From Lapidilactobacillus achengensis (GTDB lineage: Bacteria > Bacillota > Bacilli > Lactobacillales > Lactobacillaceae): DNA of 64,000 bases. Position numbers and translations under genes: made by a program. The notes below the pieces were generated by a model. It saw only the letters and a list, made by a program, of their open reading frames with translations. It had not been told where the DNA came from and made no database searches. Below are positions 44,434 through 53,498 of this stretch, in pieces; position 1 is the stretch's first letter, and each line of letters starts with the position of its first letter. The DNA lies in assembly GCF_003946655.1 (NCBI RefSeq), contig NZ_RHOV01000004.1:1-64000 (forward strand), in the 5' to 3' direction.

Positions 44434-45750
44434 ATGAAGAAAAAGTTAGTTCTAGCTTTAGCGACATTAACGGCGGCTTTTCTACTTACTTCTTGTGCGA
44501 AGGGGACCGGGAATGCCACTAAATCGAGCAAGACAACGGGCGAAAAAACAATCACATTTCAAGTATATGGCAAAGAAGATACAGAGCCGACATCGGTCTT
44601 TATGAGATCGAAGAAGTGGGCAAATGATTTCAATAAACGATATAAAGGGAAAATTAAAGTGAAAGTGACTGGACAACGTGAACCGCAGGATACCTTAACT
44701 GCAATATCAGCCAGTTCAACACCGGATATTTTCAATAATTTTTGGAATAACACGCCACAGTGGGCATCCTCACATGCGATTTTGGATTTAACGGACTATA
44801 TCAAGAAGTCAAAGATCTTTAATAAGTCCGATTATCTACCATATTCACTAAAAATGTGTTCAACTCCTGAAGGTGTTCAGTACGCTGTTCCGACCTACAC
44901 AGAATCCTCGGTATTAATCTATAACGAGGATGTGCTTAAGGATGCCGGATACAATGAACCACCTAAGACACTGGATGAGTTAGTTGAGATGAATAAAAAA
45001 ATTTCCATTATTAAGAACGGTAAGATCGAGCGTGCCGGATTCATTCCGAATCAGCCTTGGCTAGATAATGTTGCTTGGCCAGTTGCTACGGGCGCGGAGT
45101 GGGTTGATGGCAAGGGTAATGTAACGTTTAACACAGATAAAATGAAGAAGGCCTATTCCGTTCAAGTTGATTTGCTAAATGATTTGGGTGGCTATAAAAA
45201 TGTTGAGACGTTTGTTTCTTCGATTGGCAAGATTCAGGAAGCCTCAGATCCAGTTTTAAATGGGAAAATTGGCATGATGTTGGTTCCGGATGGATGGCTA
45301 GCCTCTTACAATAAGTATGGGAAGAACGTTAATTGGAAGGTTGCACCGTTTCCAAGTGATACAGGCGAGAATATGATTACGATTGGAACGTATTGTATTA
45401 ATGCTAAGACTAAGAATCCAGATGAGGCTTGGACGGCGTTAGAAGATTATTCCAGCGAAAAATCAATTAAAAAGTTCTTCTTGGGTGGAGATTTTAATAA
45501 TGGCGCCATCTTTGCTCGCAAGAGTGCAATCAATGCGTTAGCTAACGATGAGCAGTATCCAGAACAAATTAGAACAGTAGCAAAGGATCTTGAAACAGAG
45601 AAACTAAGAGGATTTGCAATTACTTCATATACGAACGAGTATCTGGACGAGATTACTAAGCAGATGTCGGATGCTCTTGCAGGGAGGCAAACAGTCGATC
45701 AGGCTGCGGAGAAAATCCAAAAAAATATTGAAAAGGTCGCAAAGAAATAA
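44434..45750 (+). CDS. Sugar ABC transporter solute-binding lipoprotein (ManNAc-glycan locus)
   Basis: The protein has 438 residues. The lipobox LLTSC places the Cys at residue 21. It is a family 1 sugar-binding protein (TITFQVYGKEDTEPT start, KIGMMLVPDGWLASY ligand loop). GGGAAGG precedes the ATG. Two permeases and a YesL-like protein follow. No ATPase gene is here, so a shared MsmK-type ATPase is expected. The ligand is probably an oligosaccharide cut by the GH36, GH2 and GH31 enzymes downstream. Confidence 0.9.
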   Translation: MKKKLVLALATLTAAFLLTSCAKGTGNATKSSKTTGEKTITFQVYGKEDTEPTSVFMRSKKWANDFNKRYKGKIKVKVTGQREPQDTLTAISASSTPDIFNNFWNNTPQWASSHAILDLTDYIKKSKIFNKSDYLPYSLKMCSTPEGVQYAVPTYTESSVLIYNEDVLKDAGYNEPPKTLDELVEMNKKISIIKNGKIERAGFIPNQPWLDNVAWPVATGAEWVDGKGNVTFNTDKMKKAYSVQVDLLNDLGGYKNVETFVSSIGKIQEASDPVLNGKIGMMLVPDGWLASYNKYGKNVNWKVAPFPSDTGENMITIGTYCINAKTKNPDEAWTALEDYSSEKSIKKFFLGGDFNNGAIFARKSAINALANDEQYPEQIRTVAKDLETEKLRGFAITSYTNEYLDEITKQMSDALAGRQTVDQAAEKIQKNIEKVAKK

Positions 45751-45860
45751 TTTAGATATTAGATGCAAATCAAGTTGTAGCCAGTTGGCTGCAACTTGAT
45801 TTATAAATAGATCTCTGTATTATTTCCGAAGTATTAGTTTACAACCGTGAGGTGAGTGCT

Positions 45861-46787
45861 GTGAAAAATAACTGGCTAAAAAAGGCGAAGGAAAGCGAGG
45901 GCTGGATTGGCTTCTTGTTTTCAACGCCATGGATTATTGGCTTTTTGGCCTTCCAACTGTATCCGATTTGCCAAGCAATTTATTTGAGCTTTACCGAATA
46001 CAATTTGTTTGATGATGCGAAATGGGTTGGCCTTCAAAATTATGTAGATATTATCTCGGATGAGAATGTCCTTCTCGCATTGAAAAACACGATTTATATG
46101 GCCGTGATTGGTCTTCCGATTACGATTGTTGTTTCGATTGGGGTCGCAGTGTTACTCAATTTGGGTATCAAAGGGCTCTCTTTCTTTAGAACAATATACT
46201 ATTTGCCGTCAATTGTACCGCTTGTCGCAGCGGCTTCAGTTTTTATCTGGGTATTGAATCCCGAATTCGGATTTCTTGCTAAGGCATTTGCGCCGTTCGG
46301 AGTGCGGGTACCGTCCTTTATTACAGATCCCAATTTTACTAAACCAGGGCTCATAATTATGGATAGTTGGCGTTGCGGACAAACAGCGATTATTATTCTG
46401 GCCGCGTTACAAGCTATTCCGAAGTCTCACTATGAAGCAGCAGAGCTGGATGGTGCCAGTCCATGGGCGCGATTCATGCATATTACTCTGCCGGGTATTT
46501 CACCTACATTATTGTTTGTTTTCATTACTGGTTTAATTGGTAGCCTGCAGTATTTCACGCAAGGGTTCGTATTCTCATCAGTTTCAAATAGTGGTTCAAC
46601 CTTAGCGGGGTATGGTCCTGCTGGATCTTTGCTTTTTTACGCGACGTACCTGTATAACTCTGCTTTCAAGTATATGAAGTTCGGCTATGCCAGTGCATTA
46701 GCGATGGTTCTCCTAGTTCTCATTATTATCCTAACATTAATTACTTTTGCTATCAGTCGTAAGACGGTTAGCTATGCAACGGAATGA
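45861..46787 (+). CDS. Sugar ABC transporter permease 1
   Basis: The protein has 308 residues with six helices. It has the N-terminal GFLFSTPWIIGFLAFQLYPI helix and the EAA motif SHYEAAELDGASPWARFMHITLPGI. The GTG at 45861 is placed after GTGAGGTG; a GTG at 45852 lies inside that site. A gap of 110 bases with a TTG-rich hairpin separates it from the binding protein gene, which may lower expression of the permease. Confidence 0.9.
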   Translation: MKNNWLKKAKESEGWIGFLFSTPWIIGFLAFQLYPICQAIYLSFTEYNLFDDAKWVGLQNYVDIISDENVLLALKNTIYMAVIGLPITIVVSIGVAVLLNLGIKGLSFFRTIYYLPSIVPLVAAASVFIWVLNPEFGFLAKAFAPFGVRVPSFITDPNFTKPGLIIMDSWRCGQTAIIILAALQAIPKSHYEAAELDGASPWARFMHITLPGISPTLLFVFITGLIGSLQYFTQGFVFSSVSNSGSTLAGYGPAGSLLFYATYLYNSAFKYMKFGYASALAMVLLVLIIILTLITFAISRKTVSYATE

Positions 46788-46797
46788 GGTGAGTAAG

Positions 46798-47652
46798 ATG
46801 CAAGATACTGCGGTTTTGAAGTCACTTAAGAGAAGAAAAGCAGTCAAAAGAATTATTCCCTACATTATCATCTCGCTGATTGCTGTTATTTTCGTTATGC
46901 CGTTACTGTGGATGGTTAATACCTCGCTGAAAAGTTCAACGGAGGTGTTCTCAACTACTTCTGGGTTCTTTCCCAAGGTACCTCAATGGAGTAATTATGT
47001 TAAAATCTTTCAACGAATGAAGATAGCTCTTTATTTGAAAAACACTTTGATTACTTCGGTATTACCAACACTTGGCCAACTACTGGCTGCACCGATGACG
47101 GCCTATGCTATCTCCTTGGTTAATTGGCGAGGAAAGAAAATTCTCTTTCCATTGATTCTCTTGACAATGATGATTCCTGGGCAAGTTACACAAATTCCAC
47201 TTTTCGGAATCTGGTCACACCTAAATATGATCAACACCTTTGTCCCCTTAGTGTTACCAGCATTCTTTGGTAGTGCCTACAACATCTTCCTATTACGTCA
47301 ATTTATGATGGGCTTACCTAAGAGTTTGATTGAGGCAGCGAAGATTGATGGCGCTGGCCAACTTCGCATCCTTTATCAGATTATTTATCCCTTGTGTAAA
47401 CCGGTATTGATTACAATCGGGTTAATGACGTTCATGGGGTGCTGGAATGATTTGATGACTCCATTGATATATTTGTTTGATAGTGACAAGTTAACATTGG
47501 CGGTAGCTCTACAGCGGTTCTTGAGTGATGCCAACAAAGAGTGGGAGCTCTTAATGGCTGCATCGACAGTCTTTACGGTACCTGTAATCGTTATGTTCTT
47601 CTTTGGCCAGAAATACTTTATTGATGGGATTGTGACATCAGGACTCAAGTAG
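46798..47652 (+). CDS. Sugar ABC transporter permease 2
   Basis: The protein has 284 residues from the ATG at 46798, which follows GAGGTGAG. It has six helices and the EAA motif LIEAAKIDGAGQLRILYQIIYPL. The C-terminal FGQKYFIDGIVTSGLK end is typical. It partners the preceding permease. Confidence 0.92.
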   Translation: MQDTAVLKSLKRRKAVKRIIPYIIISLIAVIFVMPLLWMVNTSLKSSTEVFSTTSGFFPKVPQWSNYVKIFQRMKIALYLKNTLITSVLPTLGQLLAAPMTAYAISLVNWRGKKILFPLILLTMMIPGQVTQIPLFGIWSHLNMINTFVPLVLPAFFGSAYNIFLLRQFMMGLPKSLIEAAKIDGAGQLRILYQIIYPLCKPVLITIGLMTFMGCWNDLMTPLIYLFDSDKLTLAVALQRFLSDANKEWELLMAASTVFTVPVIVMFFFGQKYFIDGIVTSGLK

Positions 47653-47712
47653 TTGTTAGGACTCTTTAGAATGTAACTAGTAATACGCCGTGATGGAAAG
47701 AGAGGGCACAAT

Positions 47713-48354
47713 ATGTTTGATTACGATAACAAACTAACGAGAATATTCTCAGCAATTTCAAATTTGATCGTCTTAAATTTCTTGTTCGTGGTGACCTCAC
47801 TACCGGTGATTACGATAGGAGCTAGTTTGACATCGGTATATGCGGGGGCTTTGAGTATTATTCATGGTGATGGCGGTTCAATTAGCCGAATTTATTTTCG
47901 ATCTTGGCGAAGAAATTTTGGTAGAAGCACGTTGTTATGGTTAGTTAGTGTGCTTGTTGTAGGTGTTTTGATTATGGATATGTTTTTCTTCAAAACATCG
48001 CCGCTGTTTACTACCAAGCTTTTCTATTACTTTACAATACTATGTTTAGTTAGCGTAATTACAATCGTCATATACCTTTTTCCAATACAAAGTAGGTTCT
48101 ATACGACCTTCGCAAATTCGTTTAAGAACGCGGTACTCTTTATTCTCGGATATCCAATTGACGCATTGATTATCATTCTATTAACATTTGGACCAGTTCT
48201 AGTTCTGGCGTTTAACTTTGAGAAGATGTTTTTGGGGTTCCTGTCATATTTTGTACTTATTGGATGTTCATTGAATGCGTATATTGCCTCGTTTGTCTTC
48301 AATAAAATTTTTCGAAGCTATGAAAGCTTGATGCCAACAAATACAAATGACTAG
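47713..48354 (+). CDS. YesL-like DUF624 membrane protein
   Basis: The protein has 213 residues and about five helices. The start KLTRIFSAISNLIVLNFLFVVTSLPVITIGAS is the DUF624 signature. The family accompanies sugar ABC importers of the YtcP/YteP type in Firmicutes but has no proven role. GAGAGGG precedes the ATG. Confidence 0.88.
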   Translation: MFDYDNKLTRIFSAISNLIVLNFLFVVTSLPVITIGASLTSVYAGALSIIHGDGGSISRIYFRSWRRNFGRSTLLWLVSVLVVGVLIMDMFFFKTSPLFTTKLFYYFTILCLVSVITIVIYLFPIQSRFYTTFANSFKNAVLFILGYPIDALIIILLTFGPVLVLAFNFEKMFLGFLSYFVLIGCSLNAYIASFVFNKIFRSYESLMPTNTND

Positions 48355-48414
48355 GCAACAAACTCCCCCTCTATCATGGGGGATTTGTTTATTAATCAGA
48401 AGAGGGTGAGGTCA

Positions 48415-50016
48415 ATGAAGGAAAGCATCAAGATTTGCGTACAGCTCGCGAATAATCGGTTCATTCCTTTGGATAGAGAAGATGATCATTGGAGTAATGG
48501 ATCTGGCTCAATAATTGTTTCGCTTGGAGAAAAAAAGAATGTCAGCAGCCTGTCTATTAGCGCATCTATTCCTATAAAACGAATCCAACTTGTCCTAGAA
48601 TCTAACATTCCTGAATATGCACTTTATTTTGGCGATGACTTTGAGCGCTCCTATGGAACGTTGCACTGTGAACCGATGGACGAGGAACGTATTATGCACT
48701 GGTATTTCGTGGCAAAAGCGGAGAACCGGTATTCATGTTGGGGAGTCCGAACAACCGCAAATGCGCTTTGTGCTTGGCAGGTAACAACAAACCAAATCAT
48801 CCTCTGGGCCGATATACGAAACGGCATTGACGGCATTGATTTACAGGGAAGAGAATTGCATTGTTGTGATATTGTAACGAGTCAGATTGTTTCTTCAGAT
48901 GAATTCTCGGAAGTTCTCAAACGTTTTTGTCAGCAATTATGTGATGCGCCTTTCTCGCCTTATCAACCCTTTATTGGAATGAATGATTGGTACTATGCCT
49001 ATGGCGACAATAACCGTGAGCTGATCATAAATAATGCTAAGTATGTTCGGAAACTCTGTGGGAGCCACGCCTATCAACCTTGGGTCGTAATCGATGACGG
49101 GTGGGAGAGCGAGTATGATCAAACACTAGGCTATAATGGTGGACCCTGGCAAAAAGGAAATCAGAAATTTGGAGATATGGCAGAGGTAGCTAGAGAGATA
49201 AAAGAAATAGGAGTGCGACCTGGAATTTGGTTTAGACCATTATTATCTAAGCAGATAGACCGTGAAGCTTTTCTACGCTCGGAAGGGGAATACCAAATAC
49301 TGGACCCTAGCCATCCGAAGGTTTTACAAATGATTGCAGCAGATATAACTCGCTTCACTTCGTGGGGATATGAGCTGATCAAGCATGATTTTACAACATA
49401 TGACATTTTTGGTGTTCAGGGGCAGCGAATGACTCTTAATTATTTTAACTATCCAGTTTCATTCTATGATAAGTCAAGAACAACTGCAGAAATAATAAAG
49501 CAATTGTATCAGACGATTCGTACCGCTGCTGGCCGTTCGGTTTTAATAGGGTGCAATTCGATTTCACATTTTTCTGCTGGGGTTTTCGACATTATGCGGG
49601 TAGGTGATGATACGAGTGGTCGTTACTTTCAGCGGACTCGGTCTCGTGGCGTCAACTCATTAGCTTTTCGATTACACCAGAATAATGTTTTTTATCAATG
49701 TGATGGTGATTGTGTTGGCATAACAGCGCGGTTACCATGGTCAAGGAATCGAAAGTGGTTTGAATTATTAGTTGCAACCAAAACGCCGTTATTTATCTCG
49801 TGTAACCCCAAAGATATATCGCAAGATACTGAAAACGACATGATTGCTGGAATCGATAAGTATTTAAGCGAACCGAATTCTGGTCATGTCATTCCAATCA
49901 ATCTTGGGAATTCACGCTATCCATCGGTTTGGCGAAATGCCACTGCTGGTGAAATAAAGAAGTTTTCATGGTTCCAAAATCCTCGAGAATTTTATGACTC
50001 GTTTCCATATGATTGA
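48415..50016 (+). CDS. GH36-like alpha-galactosidase-type hydrolase
   Basis: The protein has 533 residues from the ATG at 48415, which follows AGAGGGTGAGG. The central barrel shows WVVIDDGWE, GYELIKHDFTTYD (Asp325, nucleophile position after Lys-His) and MRVGDDTSGRY (Asp398 or Asp399 as acid/base). These are clan GH-D features (GH27/GH36/GH31-like). It has no signal peptide and is short for GH36, with a small N-terminal beta domain. It probably removes alpha-linked galactose or N-acetylgalactosamine from the imported sugar; the true specificity is open. Confidence 0.75.
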   Translation: MKESIKICVQLANNRFIPLDREDDHWSNGSGSIIVSLGEKKNVSSLSISASIPIKRIQLVLESNIPEYALYFGDDFERSYGTLHCEPMDEERIMHWYFVAKAENRYSCWGVRTTANALCAWQVTTNQIILWADIRNGIDGIDLQGRELHCCDIVTSQIVSSDEFSEVLKRFCQQLCDAPFSPYQPFIGMNDWYYAYGDNNRELIINNAKYVRKLCGSHAYQPWVVIDDGWESEYDQTLGYNGGPWQKGNQKFGDMAEVAREIKEIGVRPGIWFRPLLSKQIDREAFLRSEGEYQILDPSHPKVLQMIAADITRFTSWGYELIKHDFTTYDIFGVQGQRMTLNYFNYPVSFYDKSRTTAEIIKQLYQTIRTAAGRSVLIGCNSISHFSAGVFDIMRVGDDTSGRYFQRTRSRGVNSLAFRLHQNNVFYQCDGDCVGITARLPWSRNRKWFELLVATKTPLFISCNPKDISQDTENDMIAGIDKYLSEPNSGHVIPINLGNSRYPSVWRNATAGEIKKFSWFQNPREFYDSFPYD

Positions 50017-50049
50017 GAATTGATAAAATGTATATCGAGGAGGTAAACA

Positions 50050-50931
50050 ATGGCCTACTTATGTTTTGATATTGGTGGTACAGCAATAAAATATCGAATC
50101 TTATTGGAAGATGGCAACCCAGTCACTTCATTGCTAGAAACGCCAACTGAAGTCACTAAAACAGATAATAATATTGTATGGCAGATTGTGGACATCGCTA
50201 AAAGAATTGTGCAAACAAGCGGAGTTGTCATTAATGGTATCTGTATTGCGACCGCTGGGGTTGTTGATCCTCGCAAAGGCGAAATAATTTCAGCGGGATA
50301 TACGATCCCGAATTATACAGGGGCAAAAATACGAAGCACCATAGAACGCGAAATGAAGTTGCCGTGTTCAGTTGAAAATGATGTAAATTGTACGTTACTG
50401 GGTGAGCGTTGGAAAAATCGCTATCAGTACAAAAATATTTTTTGCATGACGATTGGAACCGGAGTTGGTGGGGCTTTATATCTTGATAATCGACTTTATC
50501 GGGGAACCCAATTCAATGCCGGCGAAATTGGTTATATTCCTTGGAAAGATAAGAAAGATTTTCAACAAGTTTGTAGTACCCAATCCCTTGTTGATTTGGT
50601 TAATTTAAGAACAAAACAAGACTTTAAGAATGGCCGTGAAATAATGGCCGTGCTCAGGGCGGGCAGCAGTCACTTTGTTTTCTCTGCATTCGAGGAATGG
50701 TTTGCAGAAATTATGAACATGTTGAGTATTATTGAGTGTATCATTAATCCTGAGGTCTTTATTATTGGTGGCGGAGTATTTGCACCTTTTCCGGGCTTCC
50801 AAGACCGGTTAAACACATTGATTCAAACAAAAACGCGGGTTACAACGCCTGTTTTATTAGCTAATCAAGGGAATAGTGCTGGCCTTTATGGAGCACTATA
50901 TCATTTTCAACACGGAGGCTCCTCAAGATGA
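50050..50931 (+). CDS. nanK: ROK-family kinase, likely N-acetylmannosamine kinase
   Basis: The protein has 293 residues. The phosphate loop CFDIGGTAIKY, the sugar loop VENDVNCTLLGERW and GTGVGGALYLDN with NAGEIGYIP match ROK kinases. The Cys cluster of zinc-binding ROK kinases is absent, as in several NanK and BglK proteins of Gram-positive bacteria. With NanE in the locus, ManNAc is the best guess for its substrate. GAGGAGG precedes the ATG; the end overlaps the RpiR gene by four bases. Confidence 0.78.
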   Translation: MAYLCFDIGGTAIKYRILLEDGNPVTSLLETPTEVTKTDNNIVWQIVDIAKRIVQTSGVVINGICIATAGVVDPRKGEIISAGYTIPNYTGAKIRSTIEREMKLPCSVENDVNCTLLGERWKNRYQYKNIFCMTIGTGVGGALYLDNRLYRGTQFNAGEIGYIPWKDKKDFQQVCSTQSLVDLVNLRTKQDFKNGREIMAVLRAGSSHFVFSAFEEWFAEIMNMLSIIECIINPEVFIIGGGVFAPFPGFQDRLNTLIQTKTRVTTPVLLANQGNSAGLYGALYHFQHGGSSR

Positions 50932-51743
50932 CCATCATTCGAACAATCGAACAGAACTTTAACACATTGGCCGAAAAAGAACGGCAAGTTGCGCTTTTTG
51001 TAATGAACAATGCTTATAACGTTAGAAATATGAGCATCAAAGAATTAGCCGACAAAACCGATACCTCTATTGCGACTGTGACGCGTTTCTGTCACAAGGT
51101 CAATTGCACGAGTTATGCAGACTTAAAGATGAAGTTGACGATTGCGACGACGGCTAACGAACCCGCTAAACCGGCAATGCCTGATGACAACACTTTAGAT
51201 GCAATTAATAATTTTTATGAACAGGTCATTATTAGCAGCATTCAGATTTTTGATGAAACAATAATCCAAGAAGTTATTCGTAAAATTAAAACGGCACATC
51301 GAATCTTTATTATGGGAATAGGAAGTTCAGGGTTAACAGCACGAGAATTGGAGTTTAGACTAGGCAGAATGGGACTGACCGCATTTGCTTGTACGGATTC
51401 TCATACTATGAAGATCTATTCTTCCCTGGTGACTGCTAAGGATGTCGTTATCTCGATCTCAATTTCAGGCAATACAACTGAGGTTGTGGAGGCGACAAAG
51501 TTGGCAAAAAAGCAGCAAGCAAAGATTATTGCCTTTACAAGCTTTGAATCCAGCGAACTAACAAAAACAAGTGATGTCACAGTACTTGTATATAATGCGT
51601 TGTTCCTAAATCATGAGTCTTTTATCAATTCACAATTTTCATTGATGTATTTGATTGATGTTCTTTCGACGTACCTGTTGCGAGATAAACGATATGCTAA
51701 AAATCTTGAACGGACAGTGGGGGTTGTTCATCCCAATAAATGA
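50928..51743 (+). CDS. RpiR-family regulator of the ManNAc-glycan locus
   Basis: The protein has 271 residues. The HTH_6 domain is about residues 1-75 (LAEKERQVALFVMNNAYNVRNMSIKELA, SIATVTRFCHKVNC). The SIS domain is about 105-240 (IMGIGSSGLTARELEFRLG, VISISISGNTTEVVEAT). The likely ligand is ManNAc-6-phosphate or GlcNAc-6-phosphate, as for NanR-type RpiR proteins of streptococci. ATGA overlap with the kinase indicates coupling. Confidence 0.85.
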   Translation: MTIIRTIEQNFNTLAEKERQVALFVMNNAYNVRNMSIKELADKTDTSIATVTRFCHKVNCTSYADLKMKLTIATTANEPAKPAMPDDNTLDAINNFYEQVIISSIQIFDETIIQEVIRKIKTAHRIFIMGIGSSGLTARELEFRLGRMGLTAFACTDSHTMKIYSSLVTAKDVVISISISGNTTEVVEATKLAKKQQAKIIAFTSFESSELTKTSDVTVLVYNALFLNHESFINSQFSLMYLIDVLSTYLLRDKRYAKNLERTVGVVHPNK

Positions 51744-51755
51744 TGGAGTGAATAA

Positions 51756-53498
51756 ATGGTGGCAAACAATTTGATGATGCGCCAAGAGTTTCCTGATCCG
51801 CAATTTGAACGTAAGAATTGGATGAATTTAAATGGATCATGGGATTTTTCTTTCGATTTTGGGAAGAGTGGAGAAACAAGGCGCTTTTTTGAACGAAAGA
51901 GTTGGAAACAAAAGATAAACGTACCATTTTGTCCAGAGAGTGAACTTAGTGGGGTTCATTATCTTGATTTTATGTCTTCGGTTTGGTATCACCGCTGTTT
52001 TTCGATTAATGCGGATCAATTGAAAGAGAAGGTGTTTATTCATTTTGGCGCAATCAATTATCGTGCGCAAATTTGGGTCAATGGTGAAAAATGTGGTGAT
52101 CATCTTGGCGGATATTCATCGTTCTCTTTAGATATTACAACCTTTGTTAAGGCAGGAGAAAATGATATTCATATTTGGGCGATAAATGAACCTCGTAGTG
52201 GTCGTCAGCCCTGTGGTAAGCAAAGCAGAACATATGCTTCGGAGGGCACCGCATACTCTCGCGTGACCGGAATTTGGCAGACGGTGTGGATTGAGTTTGT
52301 TCCAGAAGATTATGTCAAATCAGTTAAATTCACACCAAATATTAGCGCACAGAGCGTCGGCATTGAAGTCGCAACTGTTGGGACTTGTAGCCACCTTGAC
52401 TGTGAAATCTTTTATCAGGGTCGGCTATGTGGAGAACGTGTTATAGATATCAGTGGAACAACTGCTGTCTTTGAAGTTTCACTTGATGAATTACATCTTT
52501 GGGAAGTTGGCCACGGTCGGCTATACGACGTCCACCTTAAACTTGGTCAAGATGAAATTTATAGTTATTTCGGGATGCGGGAAGTCAGTCTTTCGGGAGA
52601 ACGGTTTTTGATGAATGGCCGGCCAATTTTTCAACGATTGGTATTGGACCAGGGATATTATCCTGAAGGGCTTTATACGGCAGCGACTGAGCAAGAATTA
52701 AGTAGAGACATTGAATTAAGCTTGGCTTGTGGCTTTAACGGTGCACGTTTGCACCAAAAGGCATTTGAACCCCGTTTTCTATACCATTGTGATCGTCTGG
52801 GATATATAGTTTGGGCAGAGCAGGCATCGTGGGGGCTAGATTATAGTAGTCCTGCAGCCTTAGAGCATTTCTTGCCAGAATGGTTAGAAATCATGAATCG
52901 TGATATCAATCATCCGGCAATTATTGGGTGGTGTCCGCTGAATGAAACATCTCCATATCGCGGTCGGAGCCCACGCCCGGAGCTTACACGATTTGTTTAT
53001 CAAATTACTAAACAGTTTGATGTCACGCGGCCATGCATTGATGTGAGCGGATTTGTTCATACTGAGAGGACAGATGTTTATGATACACATGATTATGCAG
53101 CAGATCCGCAAACATTTGCTAAACACTATCAAAAATTAGATCAGAGAGTCTTATATGATCCGCAAATAGCGCGAGAAATCAACGTGTGCGACCTACCGGT
53201 ATTTGTCAGTGAATATGGCGGTATCCCTTGGAATGTGGGAAGTCAAGGGTGGGGTTATGGTAATCAACCTGAAAGTAAAGAATTGTTCATCAAGCTGTTT
53301 CGAGATTTGATGGTGCCGCTTCTTAATAATCCGGGAATTATTGGTTTTTGTTACACGCAGCTCTATGACATTGAGCAGGAGAAGAACGGACTCTTTACCT
53401 TCTCGCGTCAGCCTAAGTTTGATTTACAACTAATTCGTCAGGTCTGCAATCAACACGCCGCATATGAAGAAAGCCTAGAGGCAAACAAGGATGAGTGA
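51756..53498 (+). CDS. GH2-family beta-glycosidase
   Basis: The protein has 580 residues. The domain order is N-terminal sugar-binding jelly roll (WMNLNGSWDFSFD, LGGYSSFSLDITTFV), Ig-like domain, and a TIM barrel with acid/base Glu397 in GWCPLNETSP and nucleophile Glu486 in FVSEYGG. It lacks a signal peptide. GH2 covers beta-galactosidases, beta-glucuronidases and beta-mannosidases; the sequence does not let me choose. It follows the RpiR gene by 12 bases with GGAG before the ATG and overlaps the GH31 gene. Confidence 0.85.
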   Translation: MVANNLMMRQEFPDPQFERKNWMNLNGSWDFSFDFGKSGETRRFFERKSWKQKINVPFCPESELSGVHYLDFMSSVWYHRCFSINADQLKEKVFIHFGAINYRAQIWVNGEKCGDHLGGYSSFSLDITTFVKAGENDIHIWAINEPRSGRQPCGKQSRTYASEGTAYSRVTGIWQTVWIEFVPEDYVKSVKFTPNISAQSVGIEVATVGTCSHLDCEIFYQGRLCGERVIDISGTTAVFEVSLDELHLWEVGHGRLYDVHLKLGQDEIYSYFGMREVSLSGERFLMNGRPIFQRLVLDQGYYPEGLYTAATEQELSRDIELSLACGFNGARLHQKAFEPRFLYHCDRLGYIVWAEQASWGLDYSSPAALEHFLPEWLEIMNRDINHPAIIGWCPLNETSPYRGRSPRPELTRFVYQITKQFDVTRPCIDVSGFVHTERTDVYDTHDYAADPQTFAKHYQKLDQRVLYDPQIAREINVCDLPVFVSEYGGIPWNVGSQGWGYGNQPESKELFIKLFRDLMVPLLNNPGIIGFCYTQLYDIEQEKNGLFTFSRQPKFDLQLIRQVCNQHAAYEESLEANKDE